A stretch of 64,000 bases of DNA, taken from the NCBI GenBank assembly GCA_033085395.1, contig JANQBS010000159.1:1-64000 (forward strand), in the 5' to 3' direction. Shown piece by piece: positions 35,148 through 46,652 of the stretch; within the stretch, counting starts at the first letter, position 1; every line of letters starts with the position of its first letter. This DNA comes from Xanthoparmelia taractica. Lineage: Eukaryota; Ascomycota; Lecanoromycetes; Lecanorales; Parmeliaceae. A program made the translations under genes and the position numbers. The notes beneath the pieces are model-generated. The model saw nothing but the letters and a program-made list of their open reading frames with translations. It made no database searches and had not been told where the DNA came from.

Positions 35148-38100
35148 ATCTTTTTTTATATATATACTATCTAACTAATTAGAAATAGAACGATTATACG
35201 AATTAGAATTAGAAGTAGAAGTAGACTCTAGTTGAGTAATGCTAAAGATCGAATATATATTTTAATATTCTAAGATAGCTAATTTATAGATCTATTTATC
35301 GACTTTCTATAATATTTCGAAGAGATCGATATACTACTAAGATAGCTTGATAATAATAATAGTAGCAGTGATAATAGAGATAAAATAGTCTTTATGCAGT
35401 CGTAAATAAGCTTAATCGCCCTACTTAAGAAACATTAATTAATATTTTCTATTATAGTGATGTTTTTGATTTATCTAAGTAAATAAGATAATATTAGCTA
35501 TCTAAATACGGGTAATAATAGACTATAATAGAGATGTAGTAATTTCTCTAAGTAGATTAAGTGGTCTATTAAGTTGAAATCCGTAAATTAGTTCGTTAAG
35601 AGTACTATTAATCGTAATTGAGATCGAGTTATTAAGTAGAGCTTATATTCACGGGAGAATTAACAATCAGAGAGCGAGATTCTATATAATATATAGATAG
35701 AATCGTAATGCTATCTCCGCTATTTAATTAGTTCTCTCGCTACTTTTATTTGTTTAAGAATAATAAATAATCGAATAAAGTAAGTTTACTTCGAGCTTCT
35801 TAAAGAGCTTCGATTAAAGCTTAGAAAGAAACTTTCTATTACGATTCGTAAGCAAAACCTTTGAGATTCCTTAATTTATAATATCAAGTCTATTAAGTAA
35901 TGCAGTAGCTTATTGAATAGCGAAGTAATTCTTTTTGTTAGATACGAAAGTTATCTTCTTTATAAACTTATTTGTTATAGAAAGAATAATATCGAATTTT
36001 TTAACTAATTTTAAAAGTGTTAAAATAAAATTTAGAATAAGTATATAAAACGATATTAACGAAGACTCGATTGACTATAGAAAGTTATAAGAGCGATATC
36101 GACGTGTTTAGAGAATAAGATATTTAGAGTAAAATCTAATATACTATCGAAGATATTTAATTAATTTATAAATATATTAAATATTCGAAATCCTCTTATA
36201 AGACCTCTTAAATCTTAAATAATTATCTTTATAAGCTATTTCAAGAACGATTTTAATTATGCTTTAAGATATATAAAGACGCTACACGTCGATAAGCTTG
36301 CTAATATAAAAGAAAAGATTTTAATATTTCTATATAATATCTATATGTTTGTCACGAACGAAAGAAAGATTAACGATCTCGTTGATATTCTTATTCTTAG
36401 CTATTAAAGTAGAGATTCTAACGTAGAATAAATCTATCTTATAGTCGTCTTCGAGATCTTTAAGAAACGTAGAACTTATCTCTATAAGTGTAATAATAAA
36501 GAGAGTATTTAGCTTATTATACTCGTTAGAAAGAAATACATTATTAACACTTATAAATCTTAAAAGTGCATCGAGAACGATATATTCTTTTCCGAGCTTA
36601 TATCTAATATCGAGACGAAATTGCCTAAGAAATTAAAAAGCTCTAATAAAACGAACGTTTATTCTTATAATGGAATTTATTGAGGTAATCGATAATTATC
36701 TTATAATATTTAGAATAATAGAGTGATCTATTTAAATAATAGTAGTATACTTTAAAGAGTTTATTAGATATCTTATTTTCTTTAGCACTTAGACGAAGTC
36801 TACTACTTCAAGTTCTATTAACTAATAATTACGTTTAGCTTAAATTAATTCTCGAGATAGAAATATAATTATTTAAATTGTAGTGCGAAAAGATTATTTT
36901 AAGCTTAAGTTAAAATTAAAGTCTTCGTTAATATAAAAGACTTATACTTTAAAATCAAACTTCTTTAAAGTATTCAAATTTATTTAAATTAATCTATTAG
37001 GATTATAATAAATAAGTATAGAAGATTAAGATAATACTACTTATAGACTATTAAAACTAGCTTATTCTAGCTTAGTTAATAAAGATAATTTAAAGCGTGA
37101 AGAATAGATACGACGAGGGTTATCTTTCGACGAAGCTTCTTTTAAAAGTCTTATTTTAAGCTTCTGCAAAGATGCTACAAGCTATATATAGTAATAAATC
37201 GAGCTACGAAGATAGTCTATAAGATTAAGATAATACTCTAAATCTTTAAGAGTTACGAAGTAATTTAGCTTAATAATTACTTTAAGTTTATTATCTATAA
37301 TAATTATTTTTAAAGAATTAATATATCAATTAAGTAGATTAATATTTAAATATCTTAGAAAGGTCTTTTTAGGGGCGATTAAAATATTATACTTAATTAG
37401 AAGTTAGAAAAGTCTTTTTAAGTAATAGAGGTGCTTAGAGAAGCTATTAAATTTAATAATAATATCGTTAATATAGATTTATGCGAAGTCTTTAAGAGCT
37501 CTTAAAATATAATTAATTCTTCTTTATATATAGACAATTAAGTTTATATAATTTATAATTAAAATATTAAATATTTCTTACTCGCGATAAGTGACTACTA
37601 TAAGCATATATTAAAAATTAAGATATACGAGTTATTAATAGAAGAAAGAAACTATATTTAGCATAATTAGATAAATATAATTAAATAGCTTTAAGATAAT
37701 ATTAAATTAAAGAGATACGAAATAGATATCTAATATAATAAGATCGTTTAGACCTTGAATATAAATTATTACTCTATTCTTTCTTTTATTATTTAATAAA
37801 GTTTTTTAAATAACGAAGATAGAATAGCTAAACGAAGTTAATTATTTAATATACTTTAGACGACCTTGCTACTATAGAGTATTAAAGATTTTATTAATAA
37901 TTTTCTTATCTATTAGTCTAAGAGAATAGATCTTCGCTCTCTTATTATTAGATAATCTTAATTATTAGTTATTTTGAAGAGAAAGCTTTATTTATTTATT
38001 CTATAATACTTTAATAAAGTCTTTATTTTTTTCATAGAGATAGAAACTTATTAACTAAGTTAGTTAATTGCTACTTTTTTAGCTTATTTCTATAGATTAT

Positions 38101-38527
38101 TATATCGTTAGAAAGCTTTAATTCTATGCTCTTAGCATTGACGAGAATTTTATTCTTAGTATAATTAATTAGAGATATAAAGTTATTAGCTAGACTTATT
38201 GACGTAATAGTCGTAAAAGTAACTACTTTTTTTTATTTAACTCGAGAAAGATTCAGCAAAGAAGACGTTCTCGTAGTCGACTTCTTATAGTATTCTTATA
38301 TATAATTTCTTAAGAATTTACATAGCATAATTAGTCTTATTTTTGATTATCACATTAGTAATATTAATATTAATTATATTTATATATATAATTAGATTGT
38401 GCTACTTTATAGATTCGAAAATAAAGTCTTTATTAAATAGATTCTTAGATATAATAATAGATAGAATTTACTAAGATCTCGATATAATAGTAAGTGTCTT
38501 TTGTGCTCGAATTAATGGTTTTATATA

Positions 38528-38824
38528 CTAATCGACGTTGTGAGTTATAATTTTAATAGTAATATCACAACTATTAATACGTACTTCGTTTTTATTTACA
38601 TCAAGCATAATCTTCTTCGATCTTATAATGTTATTCCTTATTAATAGGTTTACTTTTAAATTATTAATTAAATAAATCTCTCTTATAATGTAAGTAAGAG
38701 TCTTATTATTATTTCTCTTGAGATCTAAAAGATATATAAAAACAAGTATATATTTATTAATATTATACATTATAGAATCAAGTCCTTTAACACGTAGATA
38801 AGATAATATGTTTCTAATTTCCAT
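38528..38824 (-). pseudogene. Ty3 protease fragment, copy B
   Basis: 98-codon open piece, nearly the same as the 4978-5292 piece of copy A, including IREIYLINNLKVNLLIRNNI. It lies downstream of a destroyed active-site region. Confidence 0.75.
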
Positions 38825-41300
38825 CTTAGATAGAAGAGATAAAAGTTATTGCTTATCGATTAATATTATATTAGTCTCTAAATTAGCATATCCCTTCTTA
38901 TCCTTAGTTGTATTTAATATAAATCGTAATGAAATATAAGCGTAATTCTAGTTACGAAAGTTAAAACTAATATCTAATTTAACTCTATTCTTAAAGTCTA
39001 ATTAAATAATTTCTATAATAAAAACGTTAATATTTATTTATATATTTACCGGAAGTAATAATTTAGAATAATATTCGACTTATAAATATTTATGCAATTT
39101 CGACTTAGAAGAGAATATTAAATTATAATTTCTATAGTACGTTTAAATGTTCACAAATTTAGTAAAAAAATTATTATGATATTAATTATTTAGCTTATTA
39201 AAATCATGCTCTTAATAGTTATTAATCTTAGTATTCTATTAAAGCGTATTTTCTTTCGCTTAATTAGGATTTTCTTACTTATTTTTAATAATCGCTTCTA
39301 CTTAATAAGTAATAGTCTTAGGTCTAAAATTCTACTAAAATTATTAACGATTTTCGATATTGTTTGAGCTTTCGAATTTTCGATCTACTTAATCGAATTA
39401 ATTCGTTTATAACAACCGATTCGTTAAATCTAACGTGTTTTACTACTCTTTAGCTTATACGAAAGATTTTTAATTCGTGTCTTGCTATAAATATAGGTCG
39501 TAGCGAGGATTTAATTAATAGTCGTATTATTAAGAGCGATAAGTATTTTAATCAAAGAAGTTAGAAGATCGAAATAATAACTACTAGCGATACGACTATT
39601 TATACTACTGCTACTATTCAAATAACTAAGAAATAGAATTAAATTGATTCTACTAACCTTGACGAATTGAAGTCGAATTTAAAAAATCTTACTAAAATAT
39701 ATTTCTTAGTGCATTTCGATAGATATTTTCACGCTATTAATTCTACTAATTTTAATATTAAGATCTTTAAGCAAAAGCTTAATATTACTATTAGCGAGTA
39801 TATAGCTTAAATTAAGCTATCTTCTTTATATTAAGTATTTGAATAAAGCTTATAATAATAGTAGCTAAACTTGATAAGTCGATAAAGACTTACAGCTCTA
39901 ATACGATTTCTTAATAGATAAATGTTAATTGATTTTAAATATTATCAATATTAGCTAATTTAGTATATCTAACGATTGCTTGAATATAGCTAGTAGACTC
40001 TCGACGCGCTCGAGTATCTATTAATATATACTTCTCTGCAGTTAGATTCGAGAATATTATACTTAATAATTTCTTGAATCTTGCAGAGAGAGATCTACAC
40101 TATTCTTTTACTTCACTATCTTTTACTTAAAGATCTCTTCGCTTCAAGTTTAATAGCTCTAAGATATATTAAGTAAATATAGAATCACGAAAATAGATAT
40201 TTACATTAATACGAACTATAGCTTCTTCTTTTATAGCTATCAAATTATAAATTCTTTTAATAAATACGATAATATACTTTCTTCTTAATAGTTATAATCT
40301 TATTCTCTTCGTAAGACTTGTTCAAAAAAAAATCGAAATAGCTTAATTCTATAGCATTTTATTTGCTATTAGAACTCGATACTTTTACGACTTTTACTAT
40401 AATCGGTTCGGGTTCTTCTAGCTCTTCTAACTCTTTTAACGAGCCTCGTTCTCCTCTAAATCTAGTAGATAATTGTAAACTATTAATAATATTTGTAACG
40501 GCGGAATTAATAGCATTATTAATTATATCTTATAGTTATTAAGCTATGAGATTAATAGTTATTTTAGATGTAATTTAACTTAATAGCCTACGATAAAAAG
40601 AGTTCGAATTATCGATAGTAGTATTCGTAGCCGTTGATTTCTTACGACTTTCTAATGAAGATAATAATAGAGAAAACGATTTATTGAATAAAAAATCACG
40701 ATTATTATTAATAGAATTATTATTAATATTAGTAGAATTATTGCTAATTAATAATTAATTAAGTATATTTTTAGTAGAAAAAGAATTAAAGAGTAAGTTT
40801 CTAAGAGACTAAGGGACTTTCTTAAAACGCCGAATAGATTTACGAAAAGTAGGTTTATTAACGACTTAATCTAATAATTAACGATCTTGAAATAAGAAAT
40901 ATGTAGTTATTCGTAATGAATTAGTAGGATTAGAGATAGTAAATAATCTAATAGGCCTAAGAGTGTTGAACGTGAGATACTTATAAATCTCCTTAATATC
41001 GTTAGATATTAAATTAGCGTAATTGTAATTAGTGATAATAAACTCCTAGATATTAAATGCGAGACTAAGTACTTGTCTATCTACTAAAGTAGTTAGCGTT
41101 GTGAGACTGATTAGCAAAGAAGTAAAAATAAGGAGCTTTTGAATAGATAAAGAGTAGAGAAAAGCTAATAAGATCTTATTAATCTAATAGCTCACTTATT
41201 TAATAAATTCGATAACGATAAGTGAGCTATATTAATAAAGGACTTCTTCTAAACGATTCGATAGTTAGTTAATATCGAAATTAAGCGTTACTATTATATT

Positions 41301-41461
41301 GTTATGGAAAATGATCTGAGATTGATAATTAAAAAGTTGTTGAATTCTAAGGGCCGTAGTGGCGGAGATCTGCTGGGGAAACTAATATAAATTTGACCTA
41401 GCCTGCTCGATTCTTCCCCGATCTTCCCGAAATGCCTTTGGCATATAGAAATACCGTGACA
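41301..41461 (-). repeat. Right LTR (5' LTR) of Ty3 copy B
   Basis: 161 bp, starts TGTTATGG and ends ACCGTGACA, followed by ATTAT. It is less mutated than the left LTR of the same element, so the two LTRs of one insertion were mutated unequally. Confidence 0.9.
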
Positions 41462-41520
41462 ATTATAATTATTTTTATAAGTTAGTAATTATAATATAAT
41501 ATATAATAATCTCTATTATA

Positions 41521-41965
41521 TTAATAAAAAGTAAATTCTACTAGAACTAGATTTTCGCGCTTATCGATCGCTAGTAATCTATATTAACTTTAAACTCAAC
41601 GTTAGTATAATTAGTAATTCGACGTTATTAATAATATTAATATATTTTTAATAAGTTATTATTAGTAAACGTATTAGAAGCTATTTATAAATTAATATTT
41701 ATTAAGATATTAAAAAACGAGATATTAATTATAATAATATCGCGCTTAGCGCGAATATATTATAGAATATATAATTTTATGAGCGTAAGACTAGTCGTAA
41801 CTAGCCTTAACGCTAACTTCTCCGTACTTAGCTAGCGCACATACACTTAGCTAGATTAATAATTTATTTACTATACTTATTATCAATTCACGATTAAGAC
41901 TAATTCTTAATAGAATAGTACGAGTCGTCTATATTAATTTATTAATAGAGTTTACTTTCTATTAA
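41521..41965. mobile_element. MITE-like TIR element, family 3, second copy
   Basis: 445 bp bounded by TTAATAAAAAGTAAATTCT (41521-41539) and the complement AGAGTTTACTTTCTATTAA (41947-41965). The subterminal ...GAACTAGATTTTCGCGC matches the copy at 34729 (...GAAGCTGGATTTTCGCGC). Both flanks read TATA, so a TA-type duplication is possible. This copy is strongly RIP-mutated. Confidence 0.75.
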
Positions 41966-42211
41966 TATAGCGATTTAGAAAAACTAGTTCTATAATAGAT
42001 TTTTTTTAACTTAATCTCTACTTAAAAATTTTAGTAAGAATCTTACTATACGAGATCTCTATATTAAATTAAGATTAACTAAAACTTTAGCCTTAGTAAA
42101 AATTTTAACTCTAGTTTATTAACTATATATATTAAAAAGAGTACTTAAAGATATTTAATTTTATAATAAAATATCAAATAGAGATTAATTAAAAAAATCT
42201 ATTATAAGAAT

Positions 42212-43603
42212 ATCGATAAAAATTAAACTCTACTAGTATATTTAATATAGATAAATCTCGCTATTAGCGTTAAAAGTCTTATTAGTAGTCGTTAGTACGA
42301 TAAGTAACTTAAACTTACTAATAATACGATTAGTATTTTCCTTTTTCGCGATTTTAATACTAATAATATTAACTTTTTTTTAACTATTTATTAATAGCGC
42401 TAGTATTAAGATATTAAAAAAAGAATTATTACGTAAATTAATTATATTAATAGTAACCCGAAGTTACTAATTAAGCTTACTCGTTAATTCTAGAATATGC
42501 ACAATCCTAGGATATGCATAATTAGGGCTAGGGTTAGCATTATCAAAATGCCTACATCTCACCAATTGATCTCTGTTCAAGTCGCATCACTATTTAGTAT
42601 ATTCCTCACTAAAGAATCTTGCCCGTTAAGTAAAAATTAATAGAATCTCTAGAAGTAAAATTATAAAAAAAAAAAATTAAGTGACTATAAAGCTCTATAA
42701 TTGCACTTCTTATATATAGCGCTTTAGGACGACTAAACTATATTAGAAACACGTCTTTATTCGACTTATTAATAAATCTCAGCGCGCGAGATTTATTTAG
42801 AAGAATATAATGCGATAGAGTGATAAGGCGAAGTGTGATGTGGGCTCGTAACGTAACTTTATCTCTTATTAGCTTATGCTACTTGTAATTAATTTAAATA
42901 ATGCTAATAAAGAAGAAGAAGAAGAAGAAGAAGAAGAGATCGCTGATCGTTAATTAGTTATAAGAAAGAATTATTAAAAAGAGATAACTTAATTGCAGAT
43001 AGATAGTTGAATAATAAAAGAATAATTGATTACTAGCGTCTTTTTTTATTGCTAGCAATATTGAAATATCTAGATATCTAGATATCTATTAAGTTATCGT
43101 TTTTTAGATCTTATTAATCTCTCACTTCGTGAAAAGACCGATACGACTTCTTCTACTACTTCTTCTTCTACTACGTTCTTTACTATTTTTTTGATAGCCT
43201 TCTTATCTCTTTTATCTCGCTATTACGGCTATAATAAAACCTCTTATAATAAGGTCTCTTACGATAAGGTCTTCTGTGATAAAGCCTATTAAAAGCGATA
43301 ATAATAGCAAATGTTATTATTATTATCACGAAAAATCAAGGTAATAGGAATTAAACTTACAGCCTAGTGTGGTAACTGAAACGGTCTTTCAACTAGATTA
43401 TACGGCCTCGAATAATAAAAACGTTCTATTTTAGTAGATCTATTAAAAGAATTCAAAAAAGATAGTATTTTAATGGGCTAGCCCTAGCCCTAATTGTGCA
43501 TATTCTAGGATTAACGAGTATCGCTAATTTCGAATTTAATATTAATTACTAGCGATTATTAAGCTCGAAAATTAGAGTTTTATAGAATTTACTTTTTATC
43601 GAT
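42212..43603. mobile_element. MITE-like TIR element, family 3, third copy, split by another element
   Basis: Ends ATCGATAAAAATTAAACTCT (42212-42231) and AGAATTTACTTTTTATCGAT (43584-43603) are inverted copies of each other and match the family 3 termini. Without the nested 1.0-kb element it would be about 370 bp, close to the size of the other copies. No coding capacity. Confidence 0.65.
42488..43510. mobile_element. TIR element nested in the third family-3 MITE, flanked by TTAA
   Basis: 1023 bp with 18-bp inverted ends, TTCTAGAATATGCACAAT (42488-42505) and ATTGTGCATATTCTAGGA (43493-43510), one difference. TTAA stands on both sides (42484-42487 and 43511-43514), and the inverted symmetry continues outward through ACTCG/CGAGT, so the true boundary could lie further out. 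Next to the termini are TTAGGG-like runs (ATTAGGGCTAGGGTTAG and its complement). These are shared with the element at 17108. The interior has no open frame; it holds purine/pyrimidine microsatellites (AAG runs about 42914-42938, CTT-rich about 43150-43175). The ends are hardly RIP-mutated. Confidence 0.65.
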
Positions 43604-44009
43604 AAACTATTAACTAAGTAGCGTAGATATTATATAAATAATTAATTATATAGACGTATAGCTAACTATAACTAGTTTATTATATTTAAATATCTTTATA
43701 ATTTATTTATTATATTAATACTTAATTATATTAATACTTGCTTTTTTTTTAATTTTTTTTTTAGATAGTTATTTTTACTTTTTCTTATTTACGACTTAAT
43801 CTTCTTAAGATATTTATTATTTATTAATTAAGTTTTATTAGCGACGAGAATCTTATATTCTAACTTAAAATACGTTTATATTATATACTAATTATTTTAA
43901 TAGAGATTTAATATTACTTCTTTATTATCTAGCTCGTATCTAAAAGTGACAGCCTCGGATAAGCACTATACTAAGCTAGGGCAGATTTCGACACTTCGAG
44001 GAATTTAAA
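43604..44009. other. AT-rich DNA at the compartment border
   Basis: No gene. RIP-like composition persists to about 43,940, then CA/TG become normal (AGTGACAGCCTCGGATAAGC) just before the Mutator-like element. Confidence 0.5.
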
Positions 44010-44017
44010 TATTCTTA

Positions 44018-46644
44018 GGGACGTGATAGGTGTACACCCCCTTTCCCTACATGTACACCCCCTATTCCCCTACATATACACCCCCTCAAATTGGGTTGCG
44101 CTAACCCGATTAGGTAACCCCCGCGATATACCGAAGTAGGACCGAGCGCCTATACACATTTGTCTTTCTTATTCAATATATGTACCTTTCACATCATCAA
44201 CTTAGTGACTATGACACTTCTACCACCGTCGGACGGTCTATCAGACGTCACTATTGATGGCCTCGTGCGTCAGGTCCAGGAGCACGCTGGTCCGGAGGGC
44301 TATGCGGTCGTTAAACACCGATCCAAGCCTGATAAGAAGGGTGTTACACGCAAAGTCTGGCTGCGCTGCGATCGAGGCGGTAAAGTACGTGAAAGAGCAG
44401 GTTAGAAGAGGATTTATGATATCTCTCGCTTAAACGAATGCCCATTTAAGGCCGTTATAAGACGTATCGATGGTGATTGGATCCTTGAGGTTGAAAATCC
44501 GTCTCATAATTATTCAGCGACTCTACAAGTGGCGCATCCTTCTCTACGAAAGCTGGTCTTAACTCCAGAGATTAAGTAGTCAATCGTTACGCAGACAAAG
44601 AGTTATTCGACACCTGCGCAGATTATTTCAGGTCTACACCGCGAGGATAATAAAGAGGATCCTCTCTTCAAAGCACGGGATATCTATAACGCAAAGAATA
44701 AAATTCGACGACGAGAACTTGACCCTCTTACACCCACACAAGCACTTATGAAATGACTATATACGGGTGACTGATACGTCAAGTATTTGAAGAATCGCAA
44801 GGATTAAATTACTTATCTGTTTTTCTCTAAAGAATCGTGTTAAAAAACACTGAGAGTTAACTAGGAGGTAGTTATTATGGACTGCACATACAAGACGAAC
44901 AAGTATAAGCTTCCTTTACTTGTTATCACCGGCGTGACCGCGATCAACACTATATTCTATATAGTCTTCTATTTCTTGGAAAAGGAAGAAAAAGAGGACT
45001 ATATATGAATGCTACAGCAGTATCGAGAAATGCTGATCGAACTCGATATTCCAGACCCTATTATTAACATTACTGATCGTGAAACGGCCTTGATCAACGC
45101 GCATATAGCTGTCTTTTCAAATATCGAGCATATGCTATGTGTCTGGCATATCAACAAGAACGTCCTCGGTAACTGTAAGAAGTACTTCGAAACCAAGGAG
45201 GATTGAGAGGAGTTCCAGGTCCATTGGCAACGCGTAGTCTATGCACACACGCAAGAGGTCTTCGAGGCGGAGTGGGAGTCTCTTCAAGAAAAATATAACG
45301 CCTATGATTCTTAGATATGTATGTATCTGGCTGACACGTGGGTGAATTCATACAAACGAAAGTTTATTCAGTGCTATATCAATAAGAAATCACATTTCTT
45401 TAACACGACCTCTTTAAGAGGCGAGGGTGGTTATGCGATCTTGAAAAAAGAGCTTAAATTCTCAACTGATACGTTAATACGCTGTTATTTAATTAAGATC
45501 TTAACTAACTTCGAGTAGGCGATCTCAAGACGGTCGTTGATGGGATTGACGGCCTTCTTATTCGTCAGCGATCGAGCTATGTAGCTAATTTCGAGTCTTC
45601 AAAGACCGCTACACCCATAGAGCTCCGTAAACCTATTTTTCGTGATGTTCTTACACACGTGACACCATTCGCACTGCGTAAGGTACGCGAACAGCTAAAT
45701 AAGATCAATGGCGATCTGGGTCCCTGCACTGGAGCCTTTACCGCGATATCTGGACTTCCATGCGCTCATAAGATCAAGGCGAGGCTGGAAGAAGACTCCG
45801 GAACCATCAAATTGAGCGATATACACTCCCATTGGTACTTCGAAAAACCCGCTACCTCATATACACGCAGTCCGCCCGAGGTATCAGAGGATTTAGAATA
45901 TCCCATTGACCCTCTACTTGCTGTTCACGAACCAGCTGTTGCGCGTACCAAGGGCAGGCCTAATGGCCCTGCGGAGTTGCCCACACGTGCGGAACTCGCC
46001 TTCCAGAGGTCTACACGTCGACTACCGTCAGAATTCGAGCGAGTCGAGAAGTATCTATCGCAGCGGAGCAACAACACACCAGTCAGCACACGAGGTAGCC
46101 GTAGCCGTGGCCGTGCGCGTGGTAGCGGCCTTGCTGGCGGTCACGATCCACCAATTACAGCCAGTCAGGTGGCTAAGGAGGAGGAGACGGCTGCTTTAGA
46201 CGCCTTCTATGCTACTACTGTTGTACGAGGAGGTCCAGGTACTATACGAGGTGGAACAGCTACGTCAAGAGGTACCATCCGAGGAGGACGTAGACCAGCC
46301 TATATGCAGGGCAACGAGGGCATGTTTGGATCTTTTCAGGTGTAGGATAGGTAGCTGGAATAGGGTGGATATGTGAGTCCACTGGGCGTATTTCTAGTAG
46401 CAAGCAGAGAAGGAAGTCAGCCAATCAGATGCGACTATGGAAGCATGTTCAAATGATTCAATTGCGAGGTCTCAAATAATCAATATTTGGTGGGAGAGGC
46501 GTGGGGAAGCTTGCCCTGGTGCGCCCTGATATCATCAAGAGTCTCCGCAATTTTCTCCCGCACTAACCCAATTTGGGGGGGTGTATATGTAGGGGAATAG
46601 GGGGTGTACATGTAGGGAAAGGGGGTGTACACCTATCACGTCCC
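44018..46644 (+). mobile_element. Mutator-like (MULE) DNA transposon, complete ends, broken transposase
   Basis: 2627 bp with nearly perfect 80-bp terminal inverted repeats (44018-44097 and 46565-46644) starting GGGACGTGATAGGTGTACAC. It is flanked by a perfect 8-bp duplication TATTCTTA (44010-44017 and 46645-46652). Each TIR has three copies of a T(G/A)TACACCCCC motif about 20 bp apart, probably the transposase-binding sites. A transposase gene on the plus strand fills the inside (44211-46345, separate entry). MULEs normally make 8-11 bp duplications. Unlike the neighbouring retroelements this element has normal base composition, so it either arrived late or was only lightly mutated. Confidence 0.93.
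44211..46345 (+). pseudogene. MULE transposase, nonsense- and frameshift-broken
   Basis: From ATG 44211 one frame runs to about 45516 with about ten in-frame stops (first TAG 44403-44405, TAG 44577-44579, TGA 44754-44756, further ones up to 45516). Then a frameshift leads into an open frame that ends at 46345. The N-terminal part (VRQVQEHAGPEGYAVV, then KVWLRCDRGGK) is a FAR1/WRKY-like DNA-binding domain. The middle (about 44877-45300: MDCTYKTNKYKLPLL, then TDRETALINA and MLCVWHINKNVL) is the MULE transposase core with its D-x(n)-D part. The C-terminal part (45720-45790) is a SWIM zinc finger, CTGAF...GLPCAHKI. The tail is Arg/Gly-rich (RGSRSRGRARG, RGGPGTIRGG). The stops can be read as CAG/CAA/TGG changes, so light RIP is a plausible cause. 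Confidence 0.88.
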
Positions 46645-46652
46645 TATTCTTA

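Larger units (their letters stand above)
34034..41461 (-). mobile_element. Ty3/gypsy chromovirus, copy B (complete, heavily RIP-mutated)
   Basis: 7.4 kb, minus orientation, LTRs at 34034-34195 and 41301-41461, with target duplication ATTAT at 34029-34033 and 41462-41466. It is collinear with copy A over its whole length (for example AGACGTTCTCGTAGTCGACTT in both, copy A near 4711 and copy B near 38264). It is longer because a short TIR element is inserted at about 34729-35147, in the region encoding the integrase/chromodomain border. The only long open piece is the protease segment 38824-38528. It carries more RIP-type changes than copy A, so the two copies were not hit equally. Confidence 0.92.

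Noticed and set aside
43345..43412. tRNA-like stretch on the minus strand (D-arm-like TCTAGTTGAAAGAC and T-arm-like GTAAGTTTAATTCC)
   Set aside because: No anticodon stem can be formed and the acceptor arms do not pair, so it is not a tRNA gene. It could be a decayed tRNA-derived piece inside a transposon.
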